Origin: Mustela lutreola
Lineage: Eukaryota; Chordata; Mammalia; Carnivora; Mustelidae
Assembly: GCF_030435805.1 (NCBI RefSeq)
Contig: NC_081291.1
Coordinates: 12,485,001-12,549,000 of the forward strand
Length of the DNA: 64,000 nt
Direction: 5' to 3'
Shown: positions 1-10,612 of the stretch, piece by piece
Layout: every line of letters begins with the position of its first letter
Position numbering within the stretch: the first letter of the stretch is position 1
Made by a program: the position numbers and the translations under genes
The notes under the pieces: generated by a model
The model's database searches: none
What the model saw: the letters and a program-made list of their open reading frames with translations, nothing else
What the model was told of the DNA's origin: nothing

Positions 1-178
1 AATGGGGGGGCAATTTCAATCCCTTCCCAAGGGGTCTTGTTGCAGCTGGGATGAGGGGACGCTCCTGGCCAGGGGTGCTGCTCAGTATCCTGCAAGAATG
101 CCTGGACAGTCCCCACCACAAAAAACTGCTCTGGCCCCAAATGTCAATAGAGCCCAGGTTGAGAATCTCTGGGCTTGG
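1..178 (+). mobile_element. MER5A-like hAT-Charlie DNA transposon relic
   Basis: The segment reads like the right three quarters of MER5A: the phrase for one hundred bases of 'ggtgctgct..atcctgcaagaatgc', then CCCCAAATGTCAATAGAGCC and the closing GGTTGAGAATCTCTG. The left end is cut by the window. These are short non-autonomous elements mobilised in early eutherians and are now inert. Family identification is from recalled consensus. Confidence 0.75.
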
Positions 179-1744
179 CCAATAGAGGGATGAGTGGGAA
201 AGGGATCCTTACAGATGTAAGGGTAATGCCTAAATGAGGCAAAGTTGGGGCTAGAGGTTTCTAGGCAGGAGGAACAGCAGGTGCAAAGGCTCTAAGGCAG
301 AGATAAAACCAGGAAGATGGAAACTGAGGTCCGGGAGTGAGAAGAAGAGTGGTGAATGAACCATGGAAAGGTGAAGTTGAATTTGCTCCTCAACTACATT
401 TTTATAGAGTCACTGGCTGTCGGCCTGTGGAGGTGGGGTGGGTGAGAGTGGCCTTGGGGAGACCAAGGAACAGTAGATTATCTACATGAGAATCCATGGT
501 GACCTGGATTGGAATACTTCCTCTGGGAATGAATTTTCTGTTTCTGTCCAAGAGATGAACATGATGTTTAAAAACCCACAAATCTGGAACCGTTGGGAAA
601 TGAAAGGCAAGCAGCAGCGGAGGGCAGTGCTCAGTCCTCAATGCCCAGTTGTTCAGGTTGTGCACCCTGTGGAATGCTACAGTGTGTGACTCCCAGGGCC
701 AACCTCAGCACCTCTGGCAGGGAGATTCCATTTTGGACCTTGTGAGGCTAGAATGCCTGGGGCTGTCTGGGAGTGATGTCCAGGAAGCAACAGGATAATC
801 AAGTAGGAATTTGAAAAGAGGTGGGAGCTGAGCCAGAAATTCAGAATGAATTTAATCCATTGAATGAAAAATGTAAGTCTGGAAGACAATGGAGACCCCC
901 CACCCTGCACCAAGATACTTGCCACTTGTATTATAAATATTTTCATACCACATATGTACTCTGAGCATCCCATGTCGTATGTACGGTATATGGATTGCAG
1001 GGGAGGGGTCCAGAGACACAAAAAACAAAGTATTCACTCCCTTCCTCAGTCTTCAGTAGAAGAAGGTAAAAGGAAGGCTTTGAAGAGTCTATTGCAGTTC
1101 ACAAATATGTACTGTTGCTCTCTGGGTGAGATTTCTACCTCTCTACCCCTTGACACCAGACTTGGCCTTTAAAATATGCCTGGAGTTGAGAGAAGGCTGT
1201 TTCCTGGTAGATGTTCTTAGGAGCCAGCTTACAATTCACTTTTCCCATTGCTGTGATAACTGGCAGCATCCCAGTTATCAGTTTGTGTTTACACAAACTG
1301 ATATTACAGTTTGTGTAAACACAAATGTTTACCGTGTGCCTGAGCCCTGAAGTGAATTCTTCATGGAACACAGCCATAGCAACATGTTATGGGCATGTAG
1401 CCTGAGAGAGAAATGAGCCTTCATTGCTGTCAGCCATGAATATTTGGGCATGGATGTTACTGCAGTATAATTTAGCCCAAATAGACTTTGACAGAGTCAG
1501 TGGGTGCCCAGTGGAAGCCAGTCAGGGTAATGCAAGCACCGCCTGGGACATAGGGCCAGAATTTGTGGATAAATTAAGATAACCTATCTCTACCATGGAT
1601 GTTAAGAAGCATCAAATGAATGAAATTAACTCCCTTTGGAAATAACCTATACCAAGATATCTTTAATCCATGCCATGCTTATACAGCTTGACAGGGAGAC
1701 TGATATAAAAGATACAGGTCATTATAACATTTTAGAGTGGTGCC
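179..1744. other. Intergenic stretch with no recognisable gene
   Basis: No open frame here resembles a known protein. Around 240-330 there is a phrase typical of ancient mammalian repeats (AACAGCAGGTGCAAAGGCTC). A short inverted repeat containing forkhead-type cores lies at 1280-1332. The rest is unassigned. Confidence 0.4.
1280..1332. repeat. Short inverted repeat with three TGTTTAC/GTAAACA cores
   Basis: Two 20-bp half-palindromes (1280-1299 and 1308-1327) are inverted copies of one another with an 8-bp spacer. They contain TGTTTAC at 1286-1292 and GTAAACA at 1315-1321, and a third TGTTTAC follows at 1326-1332. TGTTTAC is the forkhead (FOX) core. Binding is only an inference from the motif. 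Confidence 0.5.
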
Positions 1745-1922
1745 CTTAAAAGAAGACTTTATAGAGCACCACAGTAATTGTCTCATTTAATCCCCCCAAG
1801 AACCTGAGGCTTTGGGAATATCTGTATTTGGCTCATACAGCTGATGAGTGTCTGGGGTGGTATTTAAATAGGGTCTGTCAGAACCCAGAGCCTTTGCTCT
1901 CAACCACTAAGAGACCTTAACT
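1745..1922 (-). mobile_element. MIR SINE relic
   Basis: The sequence resembles MIR in reverse: a part like 'tttaatccccccaagaacctgagg', then an interval ending in CTCTCAACCACTAAGAGACC. It is old and strongly diverged, so boundaries are approximate. Confidence 0.55.
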
Positions 1923-1964
1923 CTCAGAAAAAAATCACAAGATTCGGCATTTTACATATTAACC

Positions 1965-2148
1965 CACTACATCTTTTCAATTGCTGTGTGGAGCAGTTAC
2001 TACTATTAGCCATCTTTACAGATGAGAACATGAAGGCACAAAGAGGTTAAATAACTTGCCTAACTCACACAGCTAGTAAGTGGTGAGCTGGGATTTAACC
2101 TTAGGCTGTCTGGCTTCAGAGTGGATGCCCTTAATCACTAGTATTTAT
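1965..2148 (-). mobile_element. MIR SINE relic
   Basis: This is the clearest MIR copy in the window. Reversed MIR core is readable as AGAGGTTAAATAACTTGCC, then CACACAGCTAGTAAGTGG, then GAGCTGGGATTTAACC and a GTCTGGCTTCAGAG tail. Confidence 0.8.
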
Positions 2149-2204
2149 TTTTATTTTTAAAGCAAATCCTGGGAATAGTAAGCCTATTTATTTAGATTGT
2201 TTAT

Positions 2205-2398
2205 TTGTTTTTTTCTCTCTTCCCATCATTTCTGAGGTACAGTTGGCAGATGAAAATGTATATGATTAAGGTGTACAACTTGATGCTTTGATATATGTAT
2301 GCACTCTGAAGTAATCACCACATCAAGCTAATTAACATATATCACTTTTTATTTTGATAGTACCGCTAGAAGTTTCCACTAATAAAGATAACTGTCCA
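2205..2398 (-). mobile_element. Old LINE-1 (L1M) 3' UTR relic
   Basis: The run around GGTGTACAACTTGATGCTTT and the following AATCACCACATCAAGCTAAT match the reversed 3' UTR of ancient L1M elements. It sits between two MIR relics and carries no coding capacity. Confidence 0.55.
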
Positions 2399-2535
2399 TA
2401 TAATATGTCAGGTATGGATTTAAGGCGCTTATACATATTTTCTCACTCAATCCTTGTATTGATCCTAAGAGGTTAGATGACCAGTCCCATGGAAGAGATG
2501 AGGAACCTGAGGCTCAGGGAGGTTAGTGGGAGGCA
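2399..2535 (-). mobile_element. MIR SINE relic directly upstream of the OR1 coding exon
   Basis: Reversed MIR features are visible: a TTTCTCACTCAATCCTTG part, then GATGAGGAACCTGAGGCTCA and GGGAGGTTAGTGG. It ends about 50 bp before the likely splice acceptor of the OR gene. Confidence 0.6.
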
Positions 2536-2638
2536 ACATGAGGGGTGGGTGGGAGGGACAATAATGCAACAATTCCATTTCTTCTTCAGGAGTCCACTCA
2601 AGCTGGTGCCCTTATTTTGGCTTTTGTACCACCTGGAC

Positions 2639-3574
2639 ATGGACAATCAAACCCGAGTCTTTGAATTCATCCTTCTTGGCCTCTCTGAGCAGCCCCTGCA
2701 ACAGCAGGTGCTCTTTGGTCTGTCTTCCAGCCTGTATCTGATTGGGTGCCTGGGGAATCTTCTCACCATCCTGGCCATCCTCTTTGACCCTCATCTCCAC
2801 AGCCCCATGTACTTCTTCCTCAGCAACTTGTCTCTACTTGACATCTGCTTTACCTCCACCACCATCCCCAAGATGCTGGTGAACCACCTATGCGGGCACA
2901 GTACCATCTCCTCTGAGGCTTGCCTGACGCAGATGTATTTCTTCATTGCCTTCGGGGCAGCTGACAGCACCCTTCTCTCGGCCATGGCTTATGACCGCTA
3001 CCTGGCCATCTGTTGCCCACTGCACTACTTGACAGTCATGAGTGTCCTTCGGTGTGCCTTGCTGGTGGCAGTACCCTGGATCTCAGCAAACCTCATCTCT
3101 ATGGTCCATACTATCCTGATGACCCGCTTGTCCTTTTGCACCAATAGGATCCCACACTTTTTCTGTGACCTCAATGCCTTGATCAAGCTCTCTTGCTCTA
3201 ACACCCAAGTCAATGAGATGTTGGTGTTGGTCCTTGGGGGCTTGGTGGTTCTGATTCCTTTTGTGTGTATCATGGCCTCTTATACACCTATTGCTGTGGC
3301 TGTGTGGAAGGTGCCCTCAACTCAGGGGAAGTGGAAAGCATTCTCCACCTGTAGTTCTCACCTTTGTGTCATCTCTCTCTTCTATGGGACTATTATTGGG
3401 GTCTATTTCAACCCTGGATCCACACATACCACCCAGAGGGACTTGGCAGCCACAGTGATGTACACTATGGTCACCCCCATGATGAACCCCTTCATCTACA
3501 GCCTTCGGAACCGAGATCTGAAGGAAGCCCTCAGGAAACTTCTCAAAGGAAACCACTTGGCTGAACCTCTTTGA
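2639..3574 (+). CDS. Olfactory receptor, family 1 (subfamily uncertain)
   Basis: Odorant-gated, Golf-coupled seven-transmembrane receptor of olfactory sensory neurons. The 311-residue single-exon frame has the usual OR length. Visible landmarks are an N-terminal glycosylation site (N3-Q-T), GN in TM1, HSPMYFFLSNLS entering TM2, MAYDRYLAIC ending TM3, a C-rich second outer loop with HFFCDLNALIKLSCS, KAFSTCSSHL at TM6 and PMMNPFIYSLRN in TM7. The start at 2639 is preferred over an in-frame ATG at 2477: it begins with the canonical MDNQT-type tail, has G at -3 and +4, and follows a plausible splice acceptor (CTTCTTCAG, ending 2589). The motif after DRY reads ICCPLHY instead of the usual ICHPLHY. 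The family 1 call rests on PKMLVNH and KVPSTQGKWKAF. Position beside OR10H genes suggests the OR1AB or OR1I lineage, which is inference. It looks intact. Confidence 0.93.
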   Translation: MDNQTRVFEFILLGLSEQPLQQQVLFGLSSSLYLIGCLGNLLTILAILFDPHLHSPMYFFLSNLSLLDICFTSTTIPKMLVNHLCGHSTISSEACLTQMYFFIAFGAADSTLLSAMAYDRYLAICCPLHYLTVMSVLRCALLVAVPWISANLISMVHTILMTRLSFCTNRIPHFFCDLNALIKLSCSNTQVNEMLVLVLGGLVVLIPFVCIMASYTPIAVAVWKVPSTQGKWKAFSTCSSHLCVISLFYGTIIGVYFNPGSTHTTQRDLAATVMYTMVTPMMNPFIYSLRNRDLKEALRKLLKGNHLAEPL

Positions 3575-3585
3575 AGATTCTTTTG

Positions 3586-4548
3586 AGACCCAATTTTTTT
3601 TTAATTTTAAGAATTTTTTAATTGTTATATTTGATGTGTTCATATTTTTTATTAGGTTATGTTAGTCACCATACAGTAATACAGTACAATGGTAGTTTTG
3701 GATGTAGTGTTCCATGATTCATTATTGTGTATAACACCCAGTGCTCATTATAGCACATGTTCTCCTTAATACCCACCACCCGACTACTCCATCCCTCCAC
3801 CTGCCTTCCCTCCAGTAACCCTCAGTTTGTTTCCTGAAGTCCATAGTCTTTCATGGTTCGTCTCTCCCTCTGATCTCCCCTGCTTCATTTTTCTCTCCCT
3901 TCCCCTATGTTCCTCTGCTCTATTCCTTATGTTCCACATATGAGTGAAACCATATAATTTTCTTTCTCTGTTTGACTTATTTCACTTAGCATAATCCCGT
4001 CCAATTCCATCCATGCCCATGAAAATGGTTGGTATTCATCCTTTCAGATAAAAACTTCTGCACAGCAAAGGAAACAGTTAACAAACCTAAGAGACAGCCC
4101 ACAGGATGAGAGAAGGTATTTGCAGATAAAGAGCTGGTATTCAAGGTCTATAAGTAACTTCTCAAACTCAACACCCCAAAAACAAATAATCCAGCCAAAA
4201 AATGGGCAGAAGACATGAACAGACACTTTTCCAAAGAAGACATACAGATGACTAAAAGACATGAAAAAATGTTCAACATCATTAGCCATCAGGGAAATTC
4301 AAGCCAAAAACACATTGAGATACCAGTTACACCAGTTAGGATGTTAAAAAAAAAAATTATTTATTTGAAGTGGGGGAGAGAGCATGAGCAGGGGGAGGGG
4401 CAGAGGAAGAAGGAATCTCAAGCAGACTCTCTGCTGAGCGCAGAGCAGGACATGGGGCTCAATTTCAAGACCTGAGATCATAACCTGAGCCAAAATCAAT
4501 AGTTGAGCATTCAGCCAACTGAGCCACTCAGGCACTTCAGATCCAATT
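3586..4548 (-). mobile_element. LINE-1 with 5' inversion, joined to a CAN-SINE
   Basis: Positions 3595-4048 are a reversed LINE-1 3' end with its poly(T) at the left. At about 4049 the strand switches: 4050-4341 reads forward as ORF2 (ACAGCAAAGGAAACAGTTAA, then NRHF-type coding). This is the twin-priming 5' inversion known for LINE-1. A reversed CAN-SINE follows at 4342-4537. Imperfect 10-bp repeats, AGACCCAATT (3588-3597) and AGATCCAATT (4540-4549), flank the whole composite. Confidence 0.75.
4342..4537 (-). mobile_element. CAN-SINE (older subtype)
   Basis: Read on the minus strand it starts with a tRNA-like head (GCCTGAGTGGCTCAGTTGGC) and ends in an A/T-rich tail. The body contains the reversed phrase AGCAGACTCTCTGCTGAG. 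Its 5' end abuts the right-hand short repeat of the adjacent LINE-1, with no LINE-1 sequence beyond it. Confidence 0.8.
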
Positions 4549-4589
4549 ATTTTTGAAAAAAACTAAATTTTCCCAGTGTCAAAAATCTG

Positions 4590-4842
4590 GGTTTTTTTTC
4601 TTTTTCTTTTTTTTTTTAAATTTTTTATTTTTTATAAACATAAATTTTTTCCCCAGGGGTACAGGTCTGTGAATCACCAGGTTTACATACTTCACAGCAC
4701 TCACCAAAGCACATACCCTCCCCAATGTCCATAATCCCCCCCTTTCTCCCAACCCTCCTCCCCCCAGCAACCCTCAGTTTGTTTTGTGAGATTAAGAGTC
4801 ACTTATGGTTTGTCTCCCTCCCAATTCCATAGAAGAATCTTT
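4590..4842 (-). mobile_element. 5'-truncated LINE-1 3' end
   Basis: A poly(T) run is followed by the reversed carnivore LINE-1 3' UTR (CCAGGGGTACAGGTCTGTGA, then CCTCAGTTTGTTTTGTGAGA). It is about 250 bp long and carries no ORF2 sequence. Confidence 0.85.
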
Positions 4843-4859
4843 TTGTTTTTTTAAAGGTA

Positions 4860-5160
4860 GAAACAAAATTTTATTATTTAAGTACTTTATTTTTTGTTGA
4901 ATATATTTGACATATAACATTATGTAAATTTGTTGCACATGTTAATTTGATATATGTTTATATTATATTGTGATTGCCATGATAGCAATATTTAGCACTT
5001 CTATCATTACATAATTACCCTTTCTTTTTAATGGTTGAGATAATTAAGTTTTAGGCTTTTAGCAAGTTTGATGATTGTAGTACAATATTGTCTATGTTCA
5101 TTACATTGTGCATTATGTCTCTGTCTTATTTACTACTTACTACAGGTTTGTAGTCTTTTT
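4860..5160 (-). mobile_element. Old LINE-1 3' UTR relic
   Basis: A/T-rich segment with phrases such as TTTGACATATAACATTATGT and AGTACAATATTGTCTATGTT, typical of reversed L1MA/L1MB 3' UTRs. It is inert. Confidence 0.55.
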
Positions 5161-6398
5161 TAATCTTTATTTTTATTTTATTATTTTATTTAAATTCAAT
5201 TAGCCCACATTAGTACACCATTATTTTCAGATGTAGGTTTAGTAATTCATCAGTTGCATATAACACTCAGTTGCATATAACTAATTCATCAGTTGCATAA
5301 AATATTCAGTGCTCATCACATCACATGCCTTCCTTAATGCCCATCAACCAGTTACCCCATCCCCCCACCAATCTCCCCTCCAGCAACCCTCAGTTTGTTT
5401 CCTAGAGTTAAGAGTCTTTCATGGTCTGTCTCCCTCTCTGATTTCTTTCCATGTAGTTTTCCTTCCCTTCCCCTATGATCCTCTGTGCTATTTCTTATAT
5501 TCCACATGTGAGTGAAACCATATGATAAATGTCTTTCTCTGATTGACTTATTTTGCTCAGCATAATCCCCTCCAGTTCCATCCACATTGATGTATTGGTA
5601 AGATTTCAATCTTTTTGATGGCTGCTTAGTATTCCATTGTATATATACCTCATCTTCTTTATCCATTGATCTGTCGATGGACATCTGGGTTCTTTTCATA
5701 GTTGGATATTGTGGATCTTGTTGCTATAAACATTGGGGTGCAGGTGTTCTTTCAGGATCACCACATTTTAATCTTTGGGGTTAATACCAGTAGCAGGGTA
5801 ATTCTATTTTTAACTTCTGGTGGAACCCCCATACTGTTATCCAGAGTGGCTGTACCAGCTTGCATTCCCACCAACAGTGTAAAAAGGTTCCTCTTTCTCT
5901 GCATCCTTGCCAACATTTATTGTTTCCTGACTTGATCATTTTAGTCATCCTCACAGGTGTGAGGTGGTATCTCATTGTGGTTTTGATTTGTATTTCCCTT
6001 ATGCCACCTGTTGTTGAATATGTGTCTTTATGTGTCTGTTGGCCATTTGTATGTCTTCTTTGGAGAAATGTCTGTTCATGTCTTCTGCCCATTTCTTGAC
6101 TGGATTATTTATTTTTTGGGTGTTGAGTTTGAAAAGTTCTTTATAGATCTTGGAAAACAGTCTCTTCAACAAATCATGTTGGGAAAATTGGACAGCCACA
6201 TGTAGAAGAATGAAAGTGGACCATTATCTTACACCATACACAAAGGTAAACTCAAAATGGATGAAAGACCTAAATGTGAGTCAGGAACCCATCAGAATCA
6301 TACAGGAGAACACAGGCAGCAAACTCTTCAACCTTGGCCTTAGCAACTTCTTGCTATACATGTCTCCAAAAGCCAGGGAACAAAAGCAAAAATGAACT
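5161..6398 (-). mobile_element. LINE-1 with 5' inversion (twin priming)
   Basis: 5161-6152 is a reversed 3' part (3' UTR plus the end of ORF2). From about 6153 the sequence turns forward and reads as an upstream ORF2 stretch (CAGTCTCTTCAACAAATCATG, then coding like [20 protein letters not shown]). A head-to-head junction with a missing middle part is the signature of twin priming. There are many substitutions and frame breaks, so the copy is inactive. Confidence 0.82.
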
Positions 6399-6419
6399 GT
6401 TGGGACTTCGGTGAGTTTG

Positions 6420-6945
6420 TACTCTTGTTCCTCCACCTTACCTTCTCTGGCAGCCATCACTGGTTTTTTTTCTGCCTAGATTCCAGGTTTACATAATATC
6501 ACACAGTGCTTGTCATTCTCTGTCTGACTTATCTCACTTAGCATAATATACTCAAGTCCACCCATCTTGTCACAAATAACAGGATAGCCTCCTTTCTCAT
6601 AGTGGAATAATATTCTATTGTATATATCACATATTTTTTTACCCACTCATCTACTGATGGATATTTAAGTTGTTTCTATATCCTGGCTACTGTGAATAAT
6701 GATGCATTAAACAGAGGAGTGCATAAAACTCTTTGATATTCTGTTTTCATTTCCTTTAAGGGTACCAGAAGTGGAATTGCTGGATCGTAAGGTAGATCTA
6801 TTTCTGATTGCTGAAAAAACTTCAGATTGTTTGCCATAAAGGTTGGACCATTTACATCCCCACCAACAGTGCACAAGTGTTCCCTCATCACACATCCTCA
6901 CCAGCACCTCTTGTCTTTTGTCTTCTGAGGAATGGGAGATACTGG
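6420..6945 (-). mobile_element. Old LINE-1 ORF2 3' / UTR relic
   Basis: Reversed LINE-1 reading is visible (GTCTGACTTATCTCACTTAG, later CCCACCAACAGTGCACAAGT), with much more divergence than the neighbouring carnivore copies. It belongs to an ancient L1M/L1P-type layer. Confidence 0.7.
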
Positions 6946-6999
6946 ATCAGATAGATTGCCCATGCTGAGTCAAGAGCAAAACACTGGGATTTCATGATG

Positions 7000-7330
7000 G
7001 TGTGGGGCATTGGCTTAAAAATCTGACACATTTGGGTTCAAATTCTCCATTTGCTCCTAAATAAACCACATGTCTCTTATCTGTTCACTTTCCCTATGAG
7101 TGTGAGTTTTCCTTTTCATAAAGTGGGGGCTGTTCAATCATCCTTCTAGCCTGTTGCTCCAAATTAGTTAACTTCACATCCCAGCATTACTGTTTTCTCA
7201 TCTGTAAAGTGAATTTTGTTATGGTTCCCCTCTCTCTAGGTGGTCATCAGAATTCTATAAAAATAAAATGTAAATCACCTGTCAAAGGACTCTGTGCATA
7301 ATAAGCACTGGACAAAGATTTCTGCAGCTC
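7000..7330 (+). mobile_element. Probable MIR relic, interrupted
   Basis: TTGGCTTAAAAATCTGACAC, then TTTGGGTTCAAATTC, TTTTCTCATCTGTAAAGTGA and a closing CATAATAAGCACTGGAC follow MIR order with extra sequence in the middle. Confidence 0.45.
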
Positions 7331-7348
7331 GAAAATACAGATATCACA

Positions 7349-10300
7349 AGTTTAACTCTTTTTTTTAATGTGACCATTGCTTCTTTCTTTTTTTTAATAA
7401 ATTGATTTATTTATTTTCAGAAAAACAGTATTCATTATTTTTTCACCACACCCAGTGCTCCATGCAATCTGTGCCCTCTATAATACCCACCACCTGGTAC
7501 CCCAACCTCCCACCCCGCCGCCACTTCAAACCCCTCAGATTGTTTTTCAGAGTCCATGGTCTCTCATGATTCACCTCCTCTTCCAATTTACCCCAACTCC
7601 CTTCTCCTCTCTAACACCCCTTGTCCTCCATGATATTTGTTATGCTCCACAAATAAGTGAAACCACATGATAATTGACTCTCTCTGCTTGACTTATTTCA
7701 CTCAGCATAATCTCTTCCAGTCCTGTCCATGTTGCTACAAAAGTTGGGTATTCATCCTTTCTGATGGAGGCATAATACTCCATAGTGTATATGGACCACA
7801 TCTTCCTTGTCCATTCATCCGTTGAAGGGCATCTTGGTTCTTTCCACAGTTTGGCGACCATGGCCATTGCTGCTATAAATGTTGGGGTACAGGTGGCCCT
7901 TCTTTTCACAACATCTGTATCTTTGGGGTAAATACCCAGGAGTGCAATTGCAGGGTCATAGGGAAGTTCTATTTTTAATTTCTTGAGGCATCTCCACACT
8001 GTTCTCCAAAGAGGCTGCACCAACTTGCATTCCCACCAACAGTGGAAGAGGATTCCCCTTTCTCCACATCCCCTCCAACACATGTTGTTTCCTGTCTTGC
8101 TAATTTTGGCCTTTCTAACTGGTGTAAGGTGATATCTCAATGTGGTTTTAATTTGAATCTCCCTGAGGGCTAGTGATGATGAACATTTTTTCATGTGTCT
8201 GATAGCCATTTGTATGTCTTGATTGGAGAAGTGTCTGTTCATATCTTCTGCCCATTTTTTGATATGTTTGCCTGTTTCGTGTGTGTGTGTTTGAGGAGTT
8301 CATTATAGATCCTGGATATCAACCTTTTGACTGTACTGTTATTTGCAAATATCTTCTCCCATTCCGTCAAAAACCTCCCAAAAAACAAAAGCCCAGGACC
8401 TGACGGATTCCCTGGGGAATTCTACCAAACTTTCAAAGAAGAAATAACACCTGTTTTCCTGAAGCTGTTTCAAAAAATTGAAGCAGAAGGAAAACTTCCT
8501 GACTCTTTCTATGAAGCCAGCATTACCCTGATCCCCAAACCAGGCAAACACCCTACCAAAAAGGAGAATTTCAGACCAATATCACTGATGAATATGGATG
8601 CTAAGATTCTCAACAAGATCCTAGCCAACAGATCCAACAGCACATTAAAAAGATTATCCACCATGATCAGGTGGGATTCATCCCTGGGCTACAAGGATGG
8701 TTCAACATTTGCAAATTAATCAATGTGATACAACAAATTAATATGAGAAGAGAGAAGAACCACATGGTCCTCTCAATTGATGCAGAAAAAGCATTTGACA
8801 AAATCCAGCATCCGTTCCTGATTAAAACGCTTCAAAATATAGGGATAGAGGGAACATTCTGGAACGTCATCAAGTCTATCTATGAAAGACCCACAGCAAA
8901 TATCATCCTCAATGGGAAAAAGCTTGCAGCCTTCCCGTTGAGATCAGGAACAAGACAAGGATGCCCACTTTCACCACTCTTGTTCAACATAGTATTAGAA
9001 GTCCTAGCAACAGCAATCAGACAACAAAGAGAAATAAAATGTATCCAAATTGTCAATGAAGAAGTCAAACTCTCTCTATTTGCAGATGACATGATTCTTT
9101 ATATGGAAAACCCAAAAGACTCCACCCCCAAACTACTAGAACTCATACAGCAATTCAGAAACGTGGCACGATACAAAGTCAATGTGCAGAAATCAGTGGC
9201 TTTCTTATACACTAACAATGAAAACAGAAAGGGAAATTAGAGAATCGATCCCATTTACTATAGCACCAAGAACCATAAGATACCTGGGAATAAACCTAAC
9301 CAAAGAGGTAAAGGATCTGTACTTGAGGAACTACAGAACACTCATGAAAGAAATTGAAGAAGACACAAAATGATGGAAGACCATTCCATGCTATTGGATC
9401 GGAAGAATAAACATTGTTAAAGTGTCTATACTGCCTAGAGCAATCTATACTTTTAATGCCATTCCGATCAAAATTCCACCAGTATTCTTCAAAGAGCTGG
9501 AGCAAATAATCCAAAAAATTTGTATGTGGTCCATATACACTATGGAGTATTATGCCTCCACCAGAAGAGACCCCGAATCGCTAAGGAAATGTTGAAAAAC
9601 AAAAATAAAGCTGGGGGCATCATGTTACCTGATTTCAAGCTTTATTACAAAGCTGTGATCACCAAGACAGCATGGTACTGGCATAAAAACAGACACATAG
9701 ACCAGTGGAACAGAGTAGAGAGCCCAGATATGGACCCTCAACTCTATGGTCAATTAATCTTCGACAAAACAGGAAAAAATATACAGTGGAAAAAAGACAG
9801 TCTCTTCAATAAATGGTGCTGGGAAAACTGGCATTCATTGTTTTTGCACCACACCCAGTGCTCCATGCAATACATGCCCTCCATCATACCCACCACCATG
9901 CTCCCCCAACCTCCCACCCCCAACTCCTTCAAAACTCTCAGATTATTTTTCAGAGTCCATAGTCTCTCATGGTTCATCTCCCCTTCCAATTTCCCTCAAC
10001 TCTCTTCTCCTCTCCATCTCATTTTGTCCTCTATGCTATTTGTTATGCTCCACAAATAAGTGAAACCGTATGATAATTGACTCTCTCTGCTTGACTTATT
10101 TCACTCAGCATAATCTCTTCCAGTCCTGTCCATGTTGCTACAAAAGTTGGGTATTCATCCTTTCTGATGGAGGCATAATACTCCATAGTGTATATGGACC
10201 ACATCTTCCTTGTCCATTCGTCCGTTGAAGGGCATCTTGGTTCTTTCCATAGTTTGGTGACCATGGCCATTGCTGCTATAAGCATTGGGGTACAGATGGC

Positions 10301-10417
10301 CCTTCTTTTCACTCCATCTGTATCTTTGGGGTAAATATCCAGTAGTGCAATTGCATAGTACAGACAAAAGGTTGATATCCAGGATCTATAAAGTTTATAA
10401 AGTTTAACTCTTTTTTA
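7349..10417 (-). mobile_element. Compound rearranged LINE-1 insertion
   Basis: The block is bounded by matching sequences AAGTTTAACTCTTTTTT (from 7349 and from 10397). Pieces in order: 7385-8357 reversed 3' UTR and ORF2 end; 8358-9520 forward ORF2 reverse-transcriptase region ([31 protein letters not shown]); 9521-9564 a short ORF2-derived patch; 9565-9830 forward ORF2 continuing; 9831-10354 a second reversed 3' end without poly(T); about 10355-10396 forward again. The first part is a twin-primed copy. The second 3' end implies either a nested insertion or repeated template switching. Frames are broken, so it is inactive. Confidence 0.75.
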
Positions 10418-10612
10418 ATGGATTAAATGGGTTAAGCCTCTGCCTTCGGCTCAGGTCATGATCTCAGGTTTCTGGGATCGAGTCCCGCATCAGGCTCTCT
10501 GCTCAGTGGAGAGTCTGCTTTCCCCCTTCTCTCTCTCTCTGTCTGCCTCTCTGCCTACTTGTGATCTCTTTCTGTCAAAAGAATAAATAAAAATCTTAAA
10601 AAAATAAATACA
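10418..10612 (+). mobile_element. CAN-SINE, slightly 5'-truncated
   Basis: The head begins late, at GGGTTAAGCCTCTGCCTTCG. The body has GGGATCGAGTCCCGCATCAG and the CTGCCTACTTGTGATCTC phrase, followed by an AATAAAAATCTT tail. It abuts the right edge of the compound LINE-1. Confidence 0.88.

Noticed and set aside
8671-9240. Reverse-transcriptase frame that could be taken for a host gene
   Set aside because: It is part of a rearranged LINE-1 with inverted neighbours and is not an independent gene.
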